Shown here: positions 47,976 to 60,750 of the stretch, piece by piece | How the letters are laid out: every line of letters starts with the position of its first letter | How positions within the stretch are numbered: position 1 is the stretch's first letter | NCBI GenBank assembly: GCA_958450325.1 | Contig: OY288246.1 | Span: forward strand, 43,205,619-43,269,618 | DNA: 64,000 nt | Source of the DNA: Agrostemma githago | Taxonomy: Eukaryota; Streptophyta; Magnoliopsida; Caryophyllales; Caryophyllaceae | Reading direction: 5' to 3' | Notes under the pieces: generated by a model | Databases searched by the model: none | What the model saw: the letters and a program-made list of their open reading frames with translations, nothing else | Told to the model about the DNA's origin: nothing | Position numbers and translations under genes: made by a program

Positions 47976-48137
47976 AATATTAATTTAATTTCCATTGTTG
48001 TGGGCTAGTAGCATTGGTGATGGATTATTGGTTATGTCTTTTGATTTCGATAATTGATAATCGTATGATTTTGCCTGTGTTGACCATAATTTACAAGTAA
48101 GTTTAAAAATGCTCTTCCTTAAACAGATAATCATTAC

Positions 48138-51100
48138 ATGGCTGGACGAAAACGTAAAGTTTGGTCAGATTGTGAGCTTGGAAGCAATGAATATTTAACG
48201 GGATTGACAAAGTTTATTAAATATGCTTTTGAGAAAACATCTAGTGAAGATAAAACAATAGCTTGTCCTTGCGCCAGATGTGTACGTTACCATCGTTGTA
48301 GTGAGAAAGTCGTTTATGACCATTTAGTGATAAATGGACCTATGCGTGACTTTGAGAAGTGGTATGATAACTTTGATTTTGGGTCCTCTTCAATGCCTAG
48401 TAACGACGACGAACTTTCTAAATCCATTGCGAAGAATAGGATAATAGAAATGTTAGGTGATGCTTGCGGAATTCATTGCAATACTTCTAATAATGAGACT
48501 CTTGGTGGGAATCCTAATAACACTCCTAATTTTAACGAATGTGTCGAGTTTGATGAAGGTTTCCCTAGGGTGGAGGACCCACTTGAGTCGGTCCCTTCTA
48601 ATGTTGATATGTTTAATAAGCTGTTAGAAGATGCTAAGTTGGAGTTGTATCCTGGGTGTAAGGAGTATTCTAAACTTTCATTTATCCTCCATCTTTATAA
48701 TCTCAAATGTAACTCTGGATGGTCTGATGAGTCATTTACGGAGTTACTTGACATCTTTAGGAAGGTCTTACCGCAAGGTGCAGTTATTCCCGACTCCCTT
48801 TATGAAACAAAGAAGATTGTAGATAAATTGACTCTTAAGTACAAGAAAATTGTTGCATGTCGAAATGACTGTATGCTTTTTTGGAAAGAATATGCTAATC
48901 ACGACGAGTGTATAGTCTGTGAAGCATCTCGTTGGAAAACCGTAGATGAGTCTAGTGTCAATGTGTCTAATAATACGAAAAATAGTAGCGGAAAAGTAAA
49001 CAAAAGAAAAAAAATTCCCGTCAAAGTACTCCGATATTTCCCTTTGATACCAAGGCTTCAAAGACTCTTCATGTCTTCTAAAACAGCTGAACTTATGAGA
49101 TGGCATCACAAAGACCGACTAAACGAGGATGGTGTCTTAAGGCATCCGGCGGACTCTGAATCATGGAAGAATTTTGATAATCGTTACCCGACTTTTGCCG
49201 CGGATCCTCGGAATGTTAGATTAGGCTTAGCTAGTGATGGTTTTAATCCATTCGCGGAAATGCAGAGCACCTATTCCACTTGGCCTGTACTCTTGATAAT
49301 ATATAATTTGCCTCCTTGGTTGTGCATGAAAAAGCCTTTCATTATTCTTTCTACACTAATTCCTGGTCCAAAGTCTCCAGGAAATGACATTGACACTTAC
49401 TTACAGCCGTTAATAGGTGAATTGAAAGAGCTTTGGGATGTAGGTGTTAAGACGTATGATGTCTTTGAAAAGAAAAGTTTCCAGTTGCATGTTATTCTCA
49501 ATTGGACTATAAATGACTTTCCGGCATACGGTAACTTGTCAGGGTGGTGTGTCTATGGAAAAAGTGCTTGTCCATGTTGTAATAATGATAAGTGGTCCAA
49601 GCGATACAAGTATAGCGGGAAGGTTTGTTATATGGGTCATCGAAGGTTCTTGGATCCTTTACATAACTATCGTTTTGATGAAAAATCTTTTGATAATACC
49701 ATAGAAACCAGGTGTCCTCCTAAACCTCCATCTGGTTCAGAGGTGTTACAACAATTGGAGAATATCTCTTTCACTCTCGGTAAAACTAATCAAGATCACC
49801 TCTCCGGGGTAGAACCAAACACTTGGAAAACGAAAAGTATCTTCTTTGATCTTCCTTACTGGGAGTATAATATGTTGCGTCATAACCTCGATGTGATGCA
49901 CATAGAAAAGAACGTGTGTGATAATATAGTTAACACACTCTTAAATGTTCCTAACAACTCAAAAGATAACCTTAAAGCTCGTCAAACTTTACAAGAGATC
50001 GGTGTGAGAAAACATTTATGGCCTCAACCTCAAGGGAACAAAAAAATATTTTTGCCTCCAGCACCTTATACTTTGAGCAATCTAGCAAAAGATCGATTTT
50101 GTGAAGTTCTTAAGAATGTAAAATTCCCTGATGGTTATGCGTCAAACATCTCCCGTTGTGTGCTGAAACGAAAGTTGTCTGGGTTGAAAAGTCATGACTG
50201 TCATGTGCTAATGCAGCTAATGTTACCTCTTGCAATGAGAGAGAGCTTGCACGAGAAAGTATTCCCAATTTTAATCGAGTTGTGTGATTTTTTTCGAGCA
50301 TAATGTTCAAGAACACTCTACCTAACTGAACTTGATCGATTAGAGGCGAAGATTGCTACTATTCTTTGTAACCTAGAGAAACTCTTTCCACCAACTTTCT
50401 TCACTGTTATGGTACACCTTTTTGTTCATCTTGTTGTTGAAGCTAAAATTGGTGGTCCGGTGCATTATCGATGGATGTACCCTATTGAGAGGTAAGAATG
50501 TTTACTTTATTTAGTTTTAGTTAGTGCTGCGTAATAAAGCGAAACACGTCTAATAAGTTAATTATTTTAGGTATTTATCTACACTCAAGTCATACGTAGG
50601 CAATAAAGCACGTCCTGAAGGATCGATTGCCCAAACCTATCTAATTCAAGAGTGTATAACATTTTGCTCTCGTTACTTGGGAGAAGGTGACGACATTATG
50701 AATTCCTCAAATAGAAATAATGCACAGTGTACCTATGGTTATGAAAATAGCCGAGAATCACGTCTTTTTCCATCGGTTGGTCAACCGTATGGACGAGTTG
50801 AAGGTTTTATGATGGATGAGAAGACAAGGTTACAAGCACATCGATACGTTCTGTTCAATTATGATTGCAAAGATATTGAATATTTAAGAGAGTATGAAAT
50901 TCTATTGTGCATTTTTGTTTGTAACTTTGATGTTTAAATATGTTTTATATAACTAACATAAATAATTGATGTAGGGAACATGTTACTTTCCTCAAGAGAA
51001 TACATAGACGTAATCGTTTAACTCAACATGCCCAAGATCGAATGCACAATGAAGAATTTGTCGAATGGTTGAAATCATTTGTGAGTATTAATAAAACAAA

Positions 51101-51827
51101 TAATTTCATAAATAACATAAAATTATTTTGTACTTACCTCGAATTGAACCTTGTTTTATCATGTTCAATTTATTAGGTTAATGATCCTGACAACAAGAAT
51201 GACATAAGAATCACAGATGATGTTAAGACACTTGCACTTGGTCCATTACCTATGGCGAGAAGATTTCATGGATTTGATATGAAAAATGGTTATAGATTTC
51301 ATACTAAAGAATTTGAGAAGAATAAGACTACACAGAATAGTGGAGTGAAGGTTGTAGCAAAGACCCAAAGTTATGCTAGCTCTAAGGATACAAATCCGAT
51401 TTTCGGAGATGTTATATATTATGGGATCTTAACTGATATCATCGAGTTAAATTTTTACAGTAAATATTCGATACCTATGTTTAGGTGTGATTGGGTGAAT
51501 GTTCACAGTGTGAGTGGTTTAAAGAAAGATAAGTTAGGATTTACTCTTGTTAATTTTTCTCATCTTATGTATAATGGAGACCGAGTAAGCGATGAGCCGT
51601 TTGTGTTTGCTTCTCAAGTTGAGCAAGTTATATATGTGCAAGATAGAACAAATCGCGATTGGTTTATTCCAAAGTCGATAAAGCCTAGGGGTACTTTTGA
51701 TTTAGGAGATGATCAATGGGAAGTTGATCTAGGGATTGGAGAACACAGTCTGCCAGCCATAGAAGATACTTTCGACATGGATATTGACTTGTCTGGTGTG
51801 GAAGGAACATATGTGGATGATACATGA
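48138..51827 (+). pseudogene. TNPD/TNP2-like CACTA transposase, four exons, single nonsense codon
   Basis: Exons: 48138-50491, 50571-50891, 50975-51080 and 51177-51827, with GT/AG sites in consistent phase. The N-terminus has a transposase-associated domain (CPCARC, DHLVINGP). The Transposase_21 core follows: RLGLASDGFNPF, LIPGPKSPGNDIDTYLQPLI, WTINDFPAYGNLSGW, CPCCNND, HNLDVMHIEKNVCDNI. A DUF4218-type segment (MVHLFVHLVVEAKIGGPVHY, YPIER, GEGDD) and a DUF4216-type segment (FGDVIYYGILTDIIEL, FRCDW) follow. TAA at 50301-50303 splits FFRA and CSRTLYLTEL in frame; a Leu codon TTA is the likely ancestor. The DDE catalyst binds and cleaves the CACTA ends. Otherwise the gene looks complete. Confidence 0.92.
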
Positions 51828-52255
51828 GCATTTTCTTTTTGCATTTCTTGGTTACATTTCCGCAGTGATATTGGTTTGGTATTGTATTAGAATATTAGTA
51901 ATGATATTAATAATAATATAATAATAATAGTTTATTTGGATGTTCCCTTCACCGTTGTGTGGTCTATCATTCTTTCTAGAATATAAATTTTAAGATTGTA
52001 TGTTCTATCTAATGGAGTAATTGTCTTTGCAAGGTTTCTCATATAGCCATGTAATATAAATTTTCAGATTGTATGACATTGCCCCTAAAAGGTAGTTTCT
52101 CTCAAATGGTAGATGCTGAAGCATTCTTTTTTGTTGATTCCCTGGTTATGAAACCAATTTGTGAGACTATCATTTTATGATATTTTATTCCCCTTAGTTT
52201 TGTGAAACTCACAGGTTAATATGATGTTTGTTTTAAGTGATCTTTTCAGAAAATC

Positions 52256-54305
52256 ATGACGAAAAGGAGATGTTTGACGACAATCAGAGTGCGGGACGAC
52301 ACTTCTTTCAATCTTGATGGAGGTAGTAGTGCGGTTATTTTTTCTAATTTAACACCTGGTGAGGAGCATAATATGAACTCCTCAGTCGCTAATGGAGGTG
52401 ATAACACAAGAAATGTGGTAAGTGAAGTAATAGAAACATTACATTCGAATGAGGATAATCCTAATGAAACAGATACTGATACGGCTGAACGTTCAGGTAT
52501 GTAATTGAAATTTGATACCTTGTTACCTAGTGTTGGTCCTGTAGAATTTTGATACGATTAATGCTAATGACCTTTTCTTGGGTGATAGTGAGACGTAGAG
52601 GGCCGACTATTTTAACTGATATTTGGAATCAGCCACCTGATATGCGGACAGTCGTTGATTTCAATAAGGAAGGTCAGCCTTATGGCATGGGATCTACCGT
52701 TCTGTCTAGTTTCATCGGTACAATAGGGAGAAATCCTGAATTGGCACCCCAAGGCTATTCCGATTGGAGGCTCGTACCGGAGGAATACAAAGTTAAATGT
52801 ATGACTGAGATAAAGGTATAAAAGAAAATTATATTTACGATAAATGTTTAATTAACCTTCAGTACACGTAAAAAAATGTGTTGATAGTATTAGATAATAC
52901 ATTCATATAATATCTATTCCCTTTTGATTTTTTATGTAGTTGCGATTTATATTCCCACGTAGAGGAGAAGATCATATTCTTAAGGCATTAGGAAGGATGG
53001 TTAAGGAATTTAGAGGAGAACTAAAAGCTATGTACTATGAGCCAAACAAACAAAATCGATCAAACTTGGTTAATGCGAAGCCTTCACGTGTTCCTATGGA
53101 TCAATGGTTGAAGTTGATTTCTTATTGGGATCAAGACAAGACAAAGGTATTTGATATTTAAATTTATTAGGATCACTATTGTTTTATTGTTGTAAATTTA
53201 GTAAATAATTAACAAAGCTATACTTATTTTTCTAACTAACACTTTAATATATGCACAGAGACGTGCAACAATTAATAGGATCACTCAGAAAAATCAAACT
53301 ATGCCACACTGCGCAGGGAGACAAAGTTTAGCTCAACTAAGAGCGAAAAAGGTGATACTCTTATTTCATAAATTGTTTAATATCCGTGTTCTATTATTAT
53401 TTCCTCTCTATTATTTTTGTGTAGTAAATAATCTAGTGCTCGCTATTCTTTAGACGGTAAATGGTATTGAGCCTAGTCGGGCACAAATTTTCATTGCAAC
53501 CCACAAGGACAGAATAACAAGAGAGAAGAAGAAAATTGATGAACGGTCGGCAAAAGCAGTTGTAAGTTTTATTTATTTATTTATTACTTTTTTTTGTACA
53601 GTTAAATCAATCCACACTTTAAAAGCTAATAAAGAAGTAGCGCTCATCCTTCCCTTTTTTTATTCTCTTGGTCACTATTTTAATTATTATTTTAAAAAAA
53701 ACATTGTATACATTAGGAATTAATGAAAGAAAAACTACAAGAGCTGCCTAACGGAATAGAGCAATTGGATGGAAAAATAGCTTGGAAAGGAGATATATTT
53801 GATCAAGTAATTAGAAAGGAAGAAAGACGTGGACGTGTGCGTGGAGTTGGCGGAGACTTGTGTGCTTCCAAACTGTGGGCTAATTCTGGTGTACAACCAT
53901 CGTCAGACTTTATGAAAAACAATGTTGCCTCCAATGAATTAATTAACAAGCTTCGTGATGAGATGAACCTCATGCAACAAAAACATACCGAAGAATTGAA
54001 GATGGTACAAGAAAAGAGTGATACGGAGGTAAATAAGGTCTTGGAAAAGCAAAATCAACTCGAGAATCTAATCCATGACTTGTTGGTCCTCTTTAAAGGT
54101 AGAAAAGCACAATATTCAAAATACGATCAGACTAATACGGTATGTTCTTATTTCATTTTTTACATAATGGTTCGTAATTAATACACAATATGTTACAAAT
54201 ATGATGTTATACTGAAGTGAATTGGATAATGCACTTCCATCATATAATATTTAGCGTGCTATTTAAATGTTCATACAGGATGATTATAGCAACTCAAGTG
54301 GCTGA
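52256..54305 (+). CDS. TNPA-like CACTA accessory protein (Transposase_24/Ptta type), seven exons
   Basis: Exons: 52256-52496, 52589-52815, 52940-53146, 53259-53351, 53454-53561, 53717-54139 and 54279-54305. All junctions are GT/AG, the frames join without stops, and the TGA is at 54303. The core (RRRGPTILTDIWNQPPDMRT, VDFNKEGQPYGMGSTVLSSF, IGTIGRNPELAPQGYSDWRL) fits the plant Ptta/En/Spm Transposase_24 family. QKNQTMPHCAGRQSLAQLRA and THKDRITREKKK are also family-like. A C-terminal coiled coil (LRDEMNLMQQKHTEELKMVQ...) ends in DDYSNSSG. It probably binds subterminal repeats and bridges element ends, as TNPA does. It lies about 430 bp downstream of TNPD and would be made from its own or an alternatively spliced transcript. 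Confidence 0.85.
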
Positions 54306-55160
54306 TTTGTGATATTTCATTATATGTGCCGAAGAATATTATTGAACCAGTGAGTATATATTTGGACAAACATAAATATATGTGATGTTTTTACTTGCAC
54401 GTGGGAAATGAAAAAAATTCGGACTAACTTGGTATATAAATTATCTATGTTTATTGCAGTTTTTTCGAGGAGCGGCTCCTATATGTAATACGGAATACGT
54501 GGGTTGAAGCTTTGCTTTGAGGGTTGAAGACGTAGTAATTTTTTTTTTTAGGTTTTTAAAAAGCTGTTTGCACTTATTTTGGACCTATTTTTATTAATTT
54601 AATTTAGTCGATGTTGGATACATATAATTTTTAGGATTTTATGAGTAATATAATTATCATATTTTTTGACTTGTCATTTCTTTTTATTTTCGCACCGTAT
54701 TTGAGAGATAGAAATAATATTTCGTATCGAATGAAATCGATACCAAATTTACTATATGGGTGCAATTGTGATGCTAACCGTGTCAAATACAATTGTTACT
54801 ATTGTCATTGATGATTTTTTGTAATACTTATCGCGTCGAATATAATTGATACAATTGTAAAACAGAAGACATATAATAGTACTTATCGTGTCAAATACAA
54901 TCGTTACAATTCGTATTAGTAGGAAAATTAGATTACTTACCGCCTCAATAATAATTGACACTAAAATCGCCACCAAAGCTTCTCTTCTTTCGTGTCGATT
55001 TTAAGAAGTTAACCCGACGAATAGATTATTCGCCACGAAAGGCTACGGCAACGCCAACTACTCCAACGAAAACATAATCGACGGGGAAACCTTTCGCGTT
55101 GAATAGAATCGCCACGAAATATCAAAATAATCGACACGAAAAGGTGATTTTGTTGTAGTG
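54306..55160. other. CACTA right subterminal region
   Basis: AT-rich 3' flank of the TNPA-like gene, then repeats of CGTGTCAAATACAATTGTTA-like and TCGACACGAA-like units up to the right TIR. No coding sequence. Confidence 0.7.
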
Positions 55161-55750
55161 GATGAAAAGAAAATATCTTAATCCTTTAATCATTTTATAA
55201 AATGAAATGTTTATAAAAGAAAGTGTAATGGTGGTGTGTGACAAGGGTCACGGTCCAAATGATTCAAGGTGAGTCCAAAAAGTCGTAAGTCGATAAAAAT
55301 AAGGATCGTAAAATTATTAAAGGCATTTCAAAGAAATTTGAGTAAATCGCGCGTAAGAAATCAATTAATTACGAAACTTCGTAATAAAATCATTAAATGA
55401 TATATTTTCATAAATAAAAGTATTTTCTTAGTTAGAAATATTATATAAACGTATTTGGGGCCTTTTAGAAAAATAAATAACCCAAATCCAAGCTTAATTA
55501 AAATGATAGTTTGTATAAAAATGAGATTCTTTGTGAATTAAATAAATAGTTTTCGACGAAAATTTAATAAATAGATTTATTATAGGAAAATAAAATATTT
55601 AAAATATTTTAATGAAAATAAATAGTATTTGACTCGAATATATTATGAAGTTTGAAAATGAAGGATACTGAAGGCAGAAAAAAATCACAGAGTCATGACG
55701 GAGTCATAACATAATAGATAACAACGCTTAGAAAATTAGCGGGTGTTACA
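55161..55750 (-). repeat. 5' LTR of the outer LARD, segment 4 (terminus)
   Basis: It is homologous to 22698-23282 and ends GCGGGTGTTACA. It is followed by TCCGC (55751-55755), the right target duplication. Confidence 0.87.
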
Positions 55751-55755
55751 TCCGC

Positions 55756-56757
55756 GCCAATAACCTTGTTCAATGTTCAGTGTGTATCACTCTGATTAAA
55801 ATAAGGTGTTACTGTAACTTAGAACGTATGTTACTTCAACGCCGTGTCTTCTTAATCTATGATTAATCAAATCTAAAAACCATTGATATGAATCTATGAT
55901 TAATCAAATGAATAAAATTTCACCTTTTCCAGTGTTGTCCTGTGCATTCGCATCTTTGCCAATTCCACCTGCACAAAATTAGACAACGTTAGTTACGCCC
56001 ATGCAACCAATGTGTTACTTCAACTCATAAGTTGAGTTACTCTAATTCGTACAACATGTTACTCTAACATCATCGTCAAAAACCTTTTTTCAACGTTCAG
56101 TGTGTGTTACTCTAATTAAAATTAAGTGTTACTGTAACTTACAACATATGTTACTTCAATGTCGTGTCTGCTTCAATAGACAACAAAACAATAGTATCAG
56201 TGGAGATTACGGAAAACCTAAATAACAAACATAAAACCCTGAAATCTATACTAACAAGAGACCAATTAACCATTGATATGAATCTATGATGAATGAAATG
56301 ACCATGAAAGCAATATCAACATGAAAATTGACGCAAAACATGAACGTAAATTAATCAAGATGATGAATAAAAATAGACGCAAAACATGAAAGCAATAATA
56401 TCGAAACTAACCATTGTTATACTCGATGAATTGTTTATCAACAGTTGATGAAGATGTCGCGATCATTGAATCCATAGTAACGGGATTTCGAGCACATATT
56501 TGATTGAATGAATGAACGTGATGATGGGAGTGTTTTTTTAGGTTTTGATGAACGTGTAACGTGAATGAATGAATGATTGAATGAATGAGGAATGAATGTG
56601 ATTATGGCAGTAATTGTTTCCTAAAATCATGAGAGTTATTTTAGGATGGTAAATCTTTTTTTTAATACAAATATTAGGATGCATCTTGTTCATCCATCCA
56701 ATGGATGAGATGAGGACTTAGGGACTCATATATAGAGAAGGACTCATAAGAGCCTTG
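55756..56757. mobile_element. MULE-2 right part
   Basis: This continues MULE-2 after the nest. It holds minisatellite copies (GTTACTGTAA, GTTACTCTAA, GTTACTTCAA), a short piece similar to 15355-15430 (TTGTGCATTCGCTTCTTTGC in one, a close variant in the other) near 55935, and the right TIR at 56680-56757. The TIR read inward on the minus strand gives AAGGCTCTTATGAGTCCTTC, then ATGAGTCCCTAAGTCC. Its pairing with 13960 gives the whole element. Confidence 0.7.
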
Positions 56758-56759
56758 CT

Positions 56760-56794
<35 letters not shown>

Positions 56795-56829
56795 TATACA
56801 TATACATACATATATATACACACACACAT

Positions 56830-56885
<56 letters not shown>

Positions 56886-56903
56886 ATATATATGTATGTA
56901 TAT
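56758..56903. repeat. Compound TA/CA microsatellite between MULE-2 and MULE-3
   Basis: Alternating (TA)n, (CA)n and TATG runs connect the right TIR of MULE-2 and the left TIR of MULE-3. Open frames here are repeat translations. Confidence 0.92.
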
Positions 56904-58030
56904 GTAGAGTAAGGATCAAGTGAGTCCTCTTTTTTTTTTGAGTCCATAAGTCCTATTTAGAACCATTGATTTAGATGAGATGGATGGTGGTGATTGAGTC
57001 TAGTAATTAAGGTAATAACTAACATATTTTGGAAAAAATATAATAAAATCCTCTCTTTTCCCTTAATTATCTCCACCACCTAACTCACTTGATCACGTTT
57101 TATCAAGTTTACCCAAAATACATATGTGGTCTCATAATCAGCGTGTTACATTGACGTATTATAAGTGTTACTTTAATGAATATATGATGTTACTCTAAGT
57201 AATTAATGGTGTTATTCTTTGTCTCATGGTTAAACAATGCTATTATCATCAATTACTCTGACGCATTATATATTGTTATTTAAAGAACGACAATCGTTAA
57301 TTTGGTAATGAATTGTTCCAATCCAAGTTATCCTCAGTTACTTTCGTAATCATTTGTTTAAACAACGCTGCTGTCCTCAGTTACATTAATGCATTATGTC
57401 TATTACTCTAAATGACGAAAGGTGTTACTCCAATAGAACTGAGATGTTACTCTAACCAAATGCACATGTATTAAATAAAATATAGAATTAATTGCCTACT
57501 TGTAAAAAAATGTGTACAAAATCATTTATTCTTGTAAACAGAAAAAAAAAAGAAAATTTTTTTTATCATGACCAAAAACACAAGTATTCTCTAAACACAT
57601 GTTCCTCCTCATCTTTCTCAGTGTCTTCCTCTGTCTCCTCATCTTCGTCGTCGTCATCCACTTCCTCAGTGTTACTCCCATGCAGCCAATGTGTTACTTC
57701 AACTCTTACGTTGTGTTACTCTAACTGGTAAAGTACGTTACTCTAACATCATCATCAAAAACTATTTCTCAACGTCCAGTGTGTTACTGTAGTTGCAATT
57801 AAGTGTTACTGTAATGTTAATACATATGTATTACGCCCATGCAGCCTATGCGTTACTTCAACTCTTACATTGTGTTACTCTAACTGGTAAAGTACGTTAC
57901 TCTAACATCATCATCAAAAACTATTTTGTAACGTTCAGTGTGTTACTGTAATTGCAATGGAGTGTTACTGTAATGTAGATCGTATGTTACTTCAACGTCG
58001 TGACTACATTCATAGAAAACAAAACAATAT
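56904..58030. mobile_element. MULE-3: left end of a third related MULE, truncated
   Basis: The left TIR begins GTAGAGTAAGGATCAAGTGA with GAGTCC repeats, as in MULE-2. Minisatellite copies of GTTACTCTAA/GTTACTTTAA run from 57140 to 58010. A Glu/Asp-coding tract lies on the minus strand at 57597-57680 (EEVDDDDEDEETEED), possibly a remnant of a transposase N-terminus. A unit of about 160 bp is duplicated in tandem (57677-57836 and 57837-57995). The element is broken near 58030 by the LTR-like sequence. Confidence 0.68.
57677..57995. repeat. Tandem duplication of a 160-bp minisatellite-bearing unit
   Basis: Both copies start CCCATGCAGCC, run through TTACTTCAACTCTTAC, GGTAAAGTACGTTACTCTAA and CATCATCATCAAAAACTATT, and end GTGTTACTGTAATG. 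A single diverged copy lies in MULE-2 at 56000-56160. Confidence 0.8.
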
Positions 58031-60697
58031 TATCAATAGACCTCATTGAAAATAGATTAAAACTCAAAGCATTATATATATCAAAATAAATTCAAAACCA
58101 AAAAACAATTCAGCAGCCTGACGGCGTCAAAACGAATAATGGAATATAAAACCGATGATAAGTACAGTTTTTACTACTAGAGATATGTCAAAACAACACC
58201 GAAGTGTAACTTAGTCCCCACGAAGCGACCCCTAAGCCTCACTGGTTAAGGAACTCAGTGCCTACGAAGCGACTCCTAAGCCTTCTTACCAGACAACTCA
58301 AACTATAATAGGACTGCGTTCAGTGAGGTCCTAGCCTAAGTACATGCGCATGACTCCTGAGCATAAACGATACCCAGTTCGACAATCAATGTATCCCTGA
58401 TGCAAATACACTGACCATATAGCTGATGGTAACAACCAACATATCCTAGACTTATATACTGTAACTTCTCATTTCCTACATTATTCCACATTCAAACCAT
58501 TATAAGTATTTTATCCGAAGATATCTTAAATATTCTCAAAATAGTAACTTTCCAAAGATAGAAACTTTCTTCAAATAGTAACTTTCCAAAATAGGTGTTC
58601 TTATAATTAGAAATCGTTTAATATATGAGTTATATAAATTATTTAATATTAGGCCTTGAGACATAAACATTATATTTATTAGATAAATGTATAATTAATG
58701 ATTAAAAGTCAAGGAAAGTAAAAATCATAATTATTTGTAAAAGGGGTTGGAGTTTAAGTAATTAAAAGTAATAAATTATAAATTTACAGATTTTTCAGAT
58801 TTGCACTGTCTTACTATAAAATTCATAATTAAATCATAAAAAATCAAAACAATATAAGATCAGTGAGGTTGAAAACTTTAAAAAATTAACTAAAACTTTT
58901 GTTTCTGAAGAAAATCGAAATTCCTAACTTAACAGAGGTTTTGTTTCGTAGTTTTATAAACTGTCAGAATCCGATACCCGATAGTATTTATTTAATAAAA
59001 CACGTTTAAAATTTTATTTTAAAACAAATCCAATTAGAAACATTATCTATACTCTTTAAAGTTAATGTACATTAATTACCAAAATTAAATTCAAAGATTA
59101 TCATAGTTTTTAAATTAGGTTTTACAACAACTGACAGATTCGCGAACTAATCTGTCACAGTTTCATAAACGATTTGTTGTGACGAAACTACTTGGAATTA
59201 ATTTACGAAATTTAACAGACATATAATAGACGTAAAATTACAGTAGTCACTTTTCAATCTTTTTGAAAATAATATCTGTAAACATGAGTAATAAATCGTA
59301 CAAAAATTCTAATCGATTCTGAAACATGCTTTAACCTCGTTAAAAATAGTGAAACTTTCAATTTGATAGTTCATATTAAAAATCACGAAAAATTAAGAAA
59401 TTAATTCTTATTCATACGTTTTAGTCTCTGCCCTATAATAATTTTTAGAAGATTGAAACATATCATCATAATAATATAGTAAACATATTTATAAAATTCG
59501 ATTAAAAACGATACTACAAGCAACTACAACATATATATCATGCAATACCGAGTCATGCCATCATGTGTTACCTTCATCAAGATCCGAATCGACAATATAC
59601 TCGTTTGCCTCGGGATCCTCCAAATACCCTACAAAACGGTATACATATATGGTGTTACGACCATATAAAAGTTACTCTAAAAAAACTAAGAATGACGCGG
59701 ATTACGAGTAATTAAATTACCCTGAGTTTAGAACGGAAGATGATGAATTAAGAGCAAGAATGAGCAAGAATGGAGGATGATTTTGTGAGGTAGATTAGAG
59801 ATGGTACACGGTTGAAAAAAAAGAGGAAGAAGAACCTTCATATGCTTCCTTTATGAAGCACAAGCAAACAAATAAGATGGGAAGTTGAGAGTTTGCATAC
59901 AAACTCACTTCTAAGTTAATCTCACTTCTAAGCTAATCTTACGAAGCAAAAATTGGAGTAAGAGTAGGAGAGTAGGAATAGGATATGAATAGGAGGTTAG
60001 TTAAGTAGTGTAGATCATAAAATAATATAAGTGATAATGTAACAATAACAACCGCTAGAGATAGAGACAGTTGAGAAGAATTAGGATAAATAAAAACAGG
60101 TGCTTAAATTAATAAAATATATATTAGTGACTATCTAGTATGACGAGGTAACGGACTCGATTTGGGTTGGAAAATAATTTACGATTTGATCGAAATCATT
60201 AGTAAAAATAAATAACTGGCTTACAAATAAATTTGGTTAAAATCGCATTAGAAAAGAATTAGACCCAAACTTCGAGATGGGCTAAAATATTATTTTTTTC
60301 GTAGCATTAAATATTTGGGTCAGGTTCGAAGTTGATAAAAATAATTAGTTGACTCCAAAATCAAATGGGTCAATCTCGAGTTTAAATAATTGTTTGTAAG
60401 GAAATTGAGTTTCTCGACGAATAAATAGTTTTCAACGAAAATGAATTAAATTGATTTATCGAAAGCAAAATGATAATTTTTCAATGAAAGTTTAATAAAA
60501 TAATTTCTCGAAGAAATAATAAAACATTTTAACGAGTTTCGAGTTGGAAATAGAAATTCGAGCTAAAATAAAGATTTTAGGAATTCAAGATGAATTAAAA
60601 ATTAATCTGAGAAGAATTAAAATGGATTACGAGTTAAATCGCAAACAAAATAAAAATATGAATACAAATTTAATTTATAAAAATTAGGAGTGTTACA
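58030..60697 (-). repeat. Truncated gypsy-type LTR (minus strand)
   Basis: The right end GGAGTGTTACA (60687-60697) is the complement of a TGTAACACTCC LTR start. The stretch at 58200-58450 (GCGAC...CCTAAGCC..., AACTCA, TACCCAGTTCGACAATCAAT, TGATGCAAATACACTGACCA) parallels the region 19625-19860 of the LARD LTR in order and spacing of motifs, but with much lower identity. The opposite LTR end is missing. No interior or coding region is attached. Probably a diverged relative of the LARD or its Tekay/Del-type partner. Confidence 0.6.
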
Positions 60698-60750
60698 TAT
60701 GGTGGTTTTAGCAAAATTCCAATTTCTTGGTTTTTGCATTGAGGAAACGA

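Larger units (their letters stand above)
45037..55160 (+). mobile_element. CACTA/En-Spm element, 10.1 kb, with TNPD-like and TNPA-like genes
   Basis: The left end is CACTACAACAAAATCACTTT and the right end is the complement of CACTACAACAAAATCACCTT, inverted repeats of about 26 bp with one mismatch. The target duplication is GAT (45034-45036 and 55161-55163). Subterminal regions repeat a TTTCGTGG/TCGACACGAA unit (45055-45170 and 54780-55145). Inside are a repeat-rich leader, the spliced TNPD-like gene (48138-51827) and the spliced TNPA-like gene (52256-54305), both on the plus strand in the usual order. One nonsense codon in TNPD is the only clear disablement seen, so this is one of the younger insertions. 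Confidence 0.93.
15497..55750 (-). mobile_element. Outer LARD: non-coding LTR retrotransposon, minus strand, expanded to 40 kb by nested insertions
   Basis: On the minus strand the element reads LTR (55750-26292, interrupted), interior 26291-23283, LTR (23282-15497, interrupted). LTR termini are TGTAACACCCGC...GGGGATTACA. The PBS, one base inside the 5' LTR, is the complement of 26278-26290 and reads TTGGTATCAGAGC, matching initiator tRNA-Met. A purine tract follows at 23283-23310 (complement of CCTCCCCACTAAAAG). After subtracting insertions each LTR is about 3.5 kb, longer than the interior of about 3.0 kb. No gag or pol is visible. This architecture is that of large retrotransposon derivatives. 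LTR ends and length suggest a Tekay/Del chromovirus partner, which is an inference. Confidence 0.82.

Noticed and set aside
56674..56947. Tyr/Ile/Cys/Val-rich frames on the minus strand
   Set aside because: They are translations of the TA/CA microsatellite between two MULE ends.
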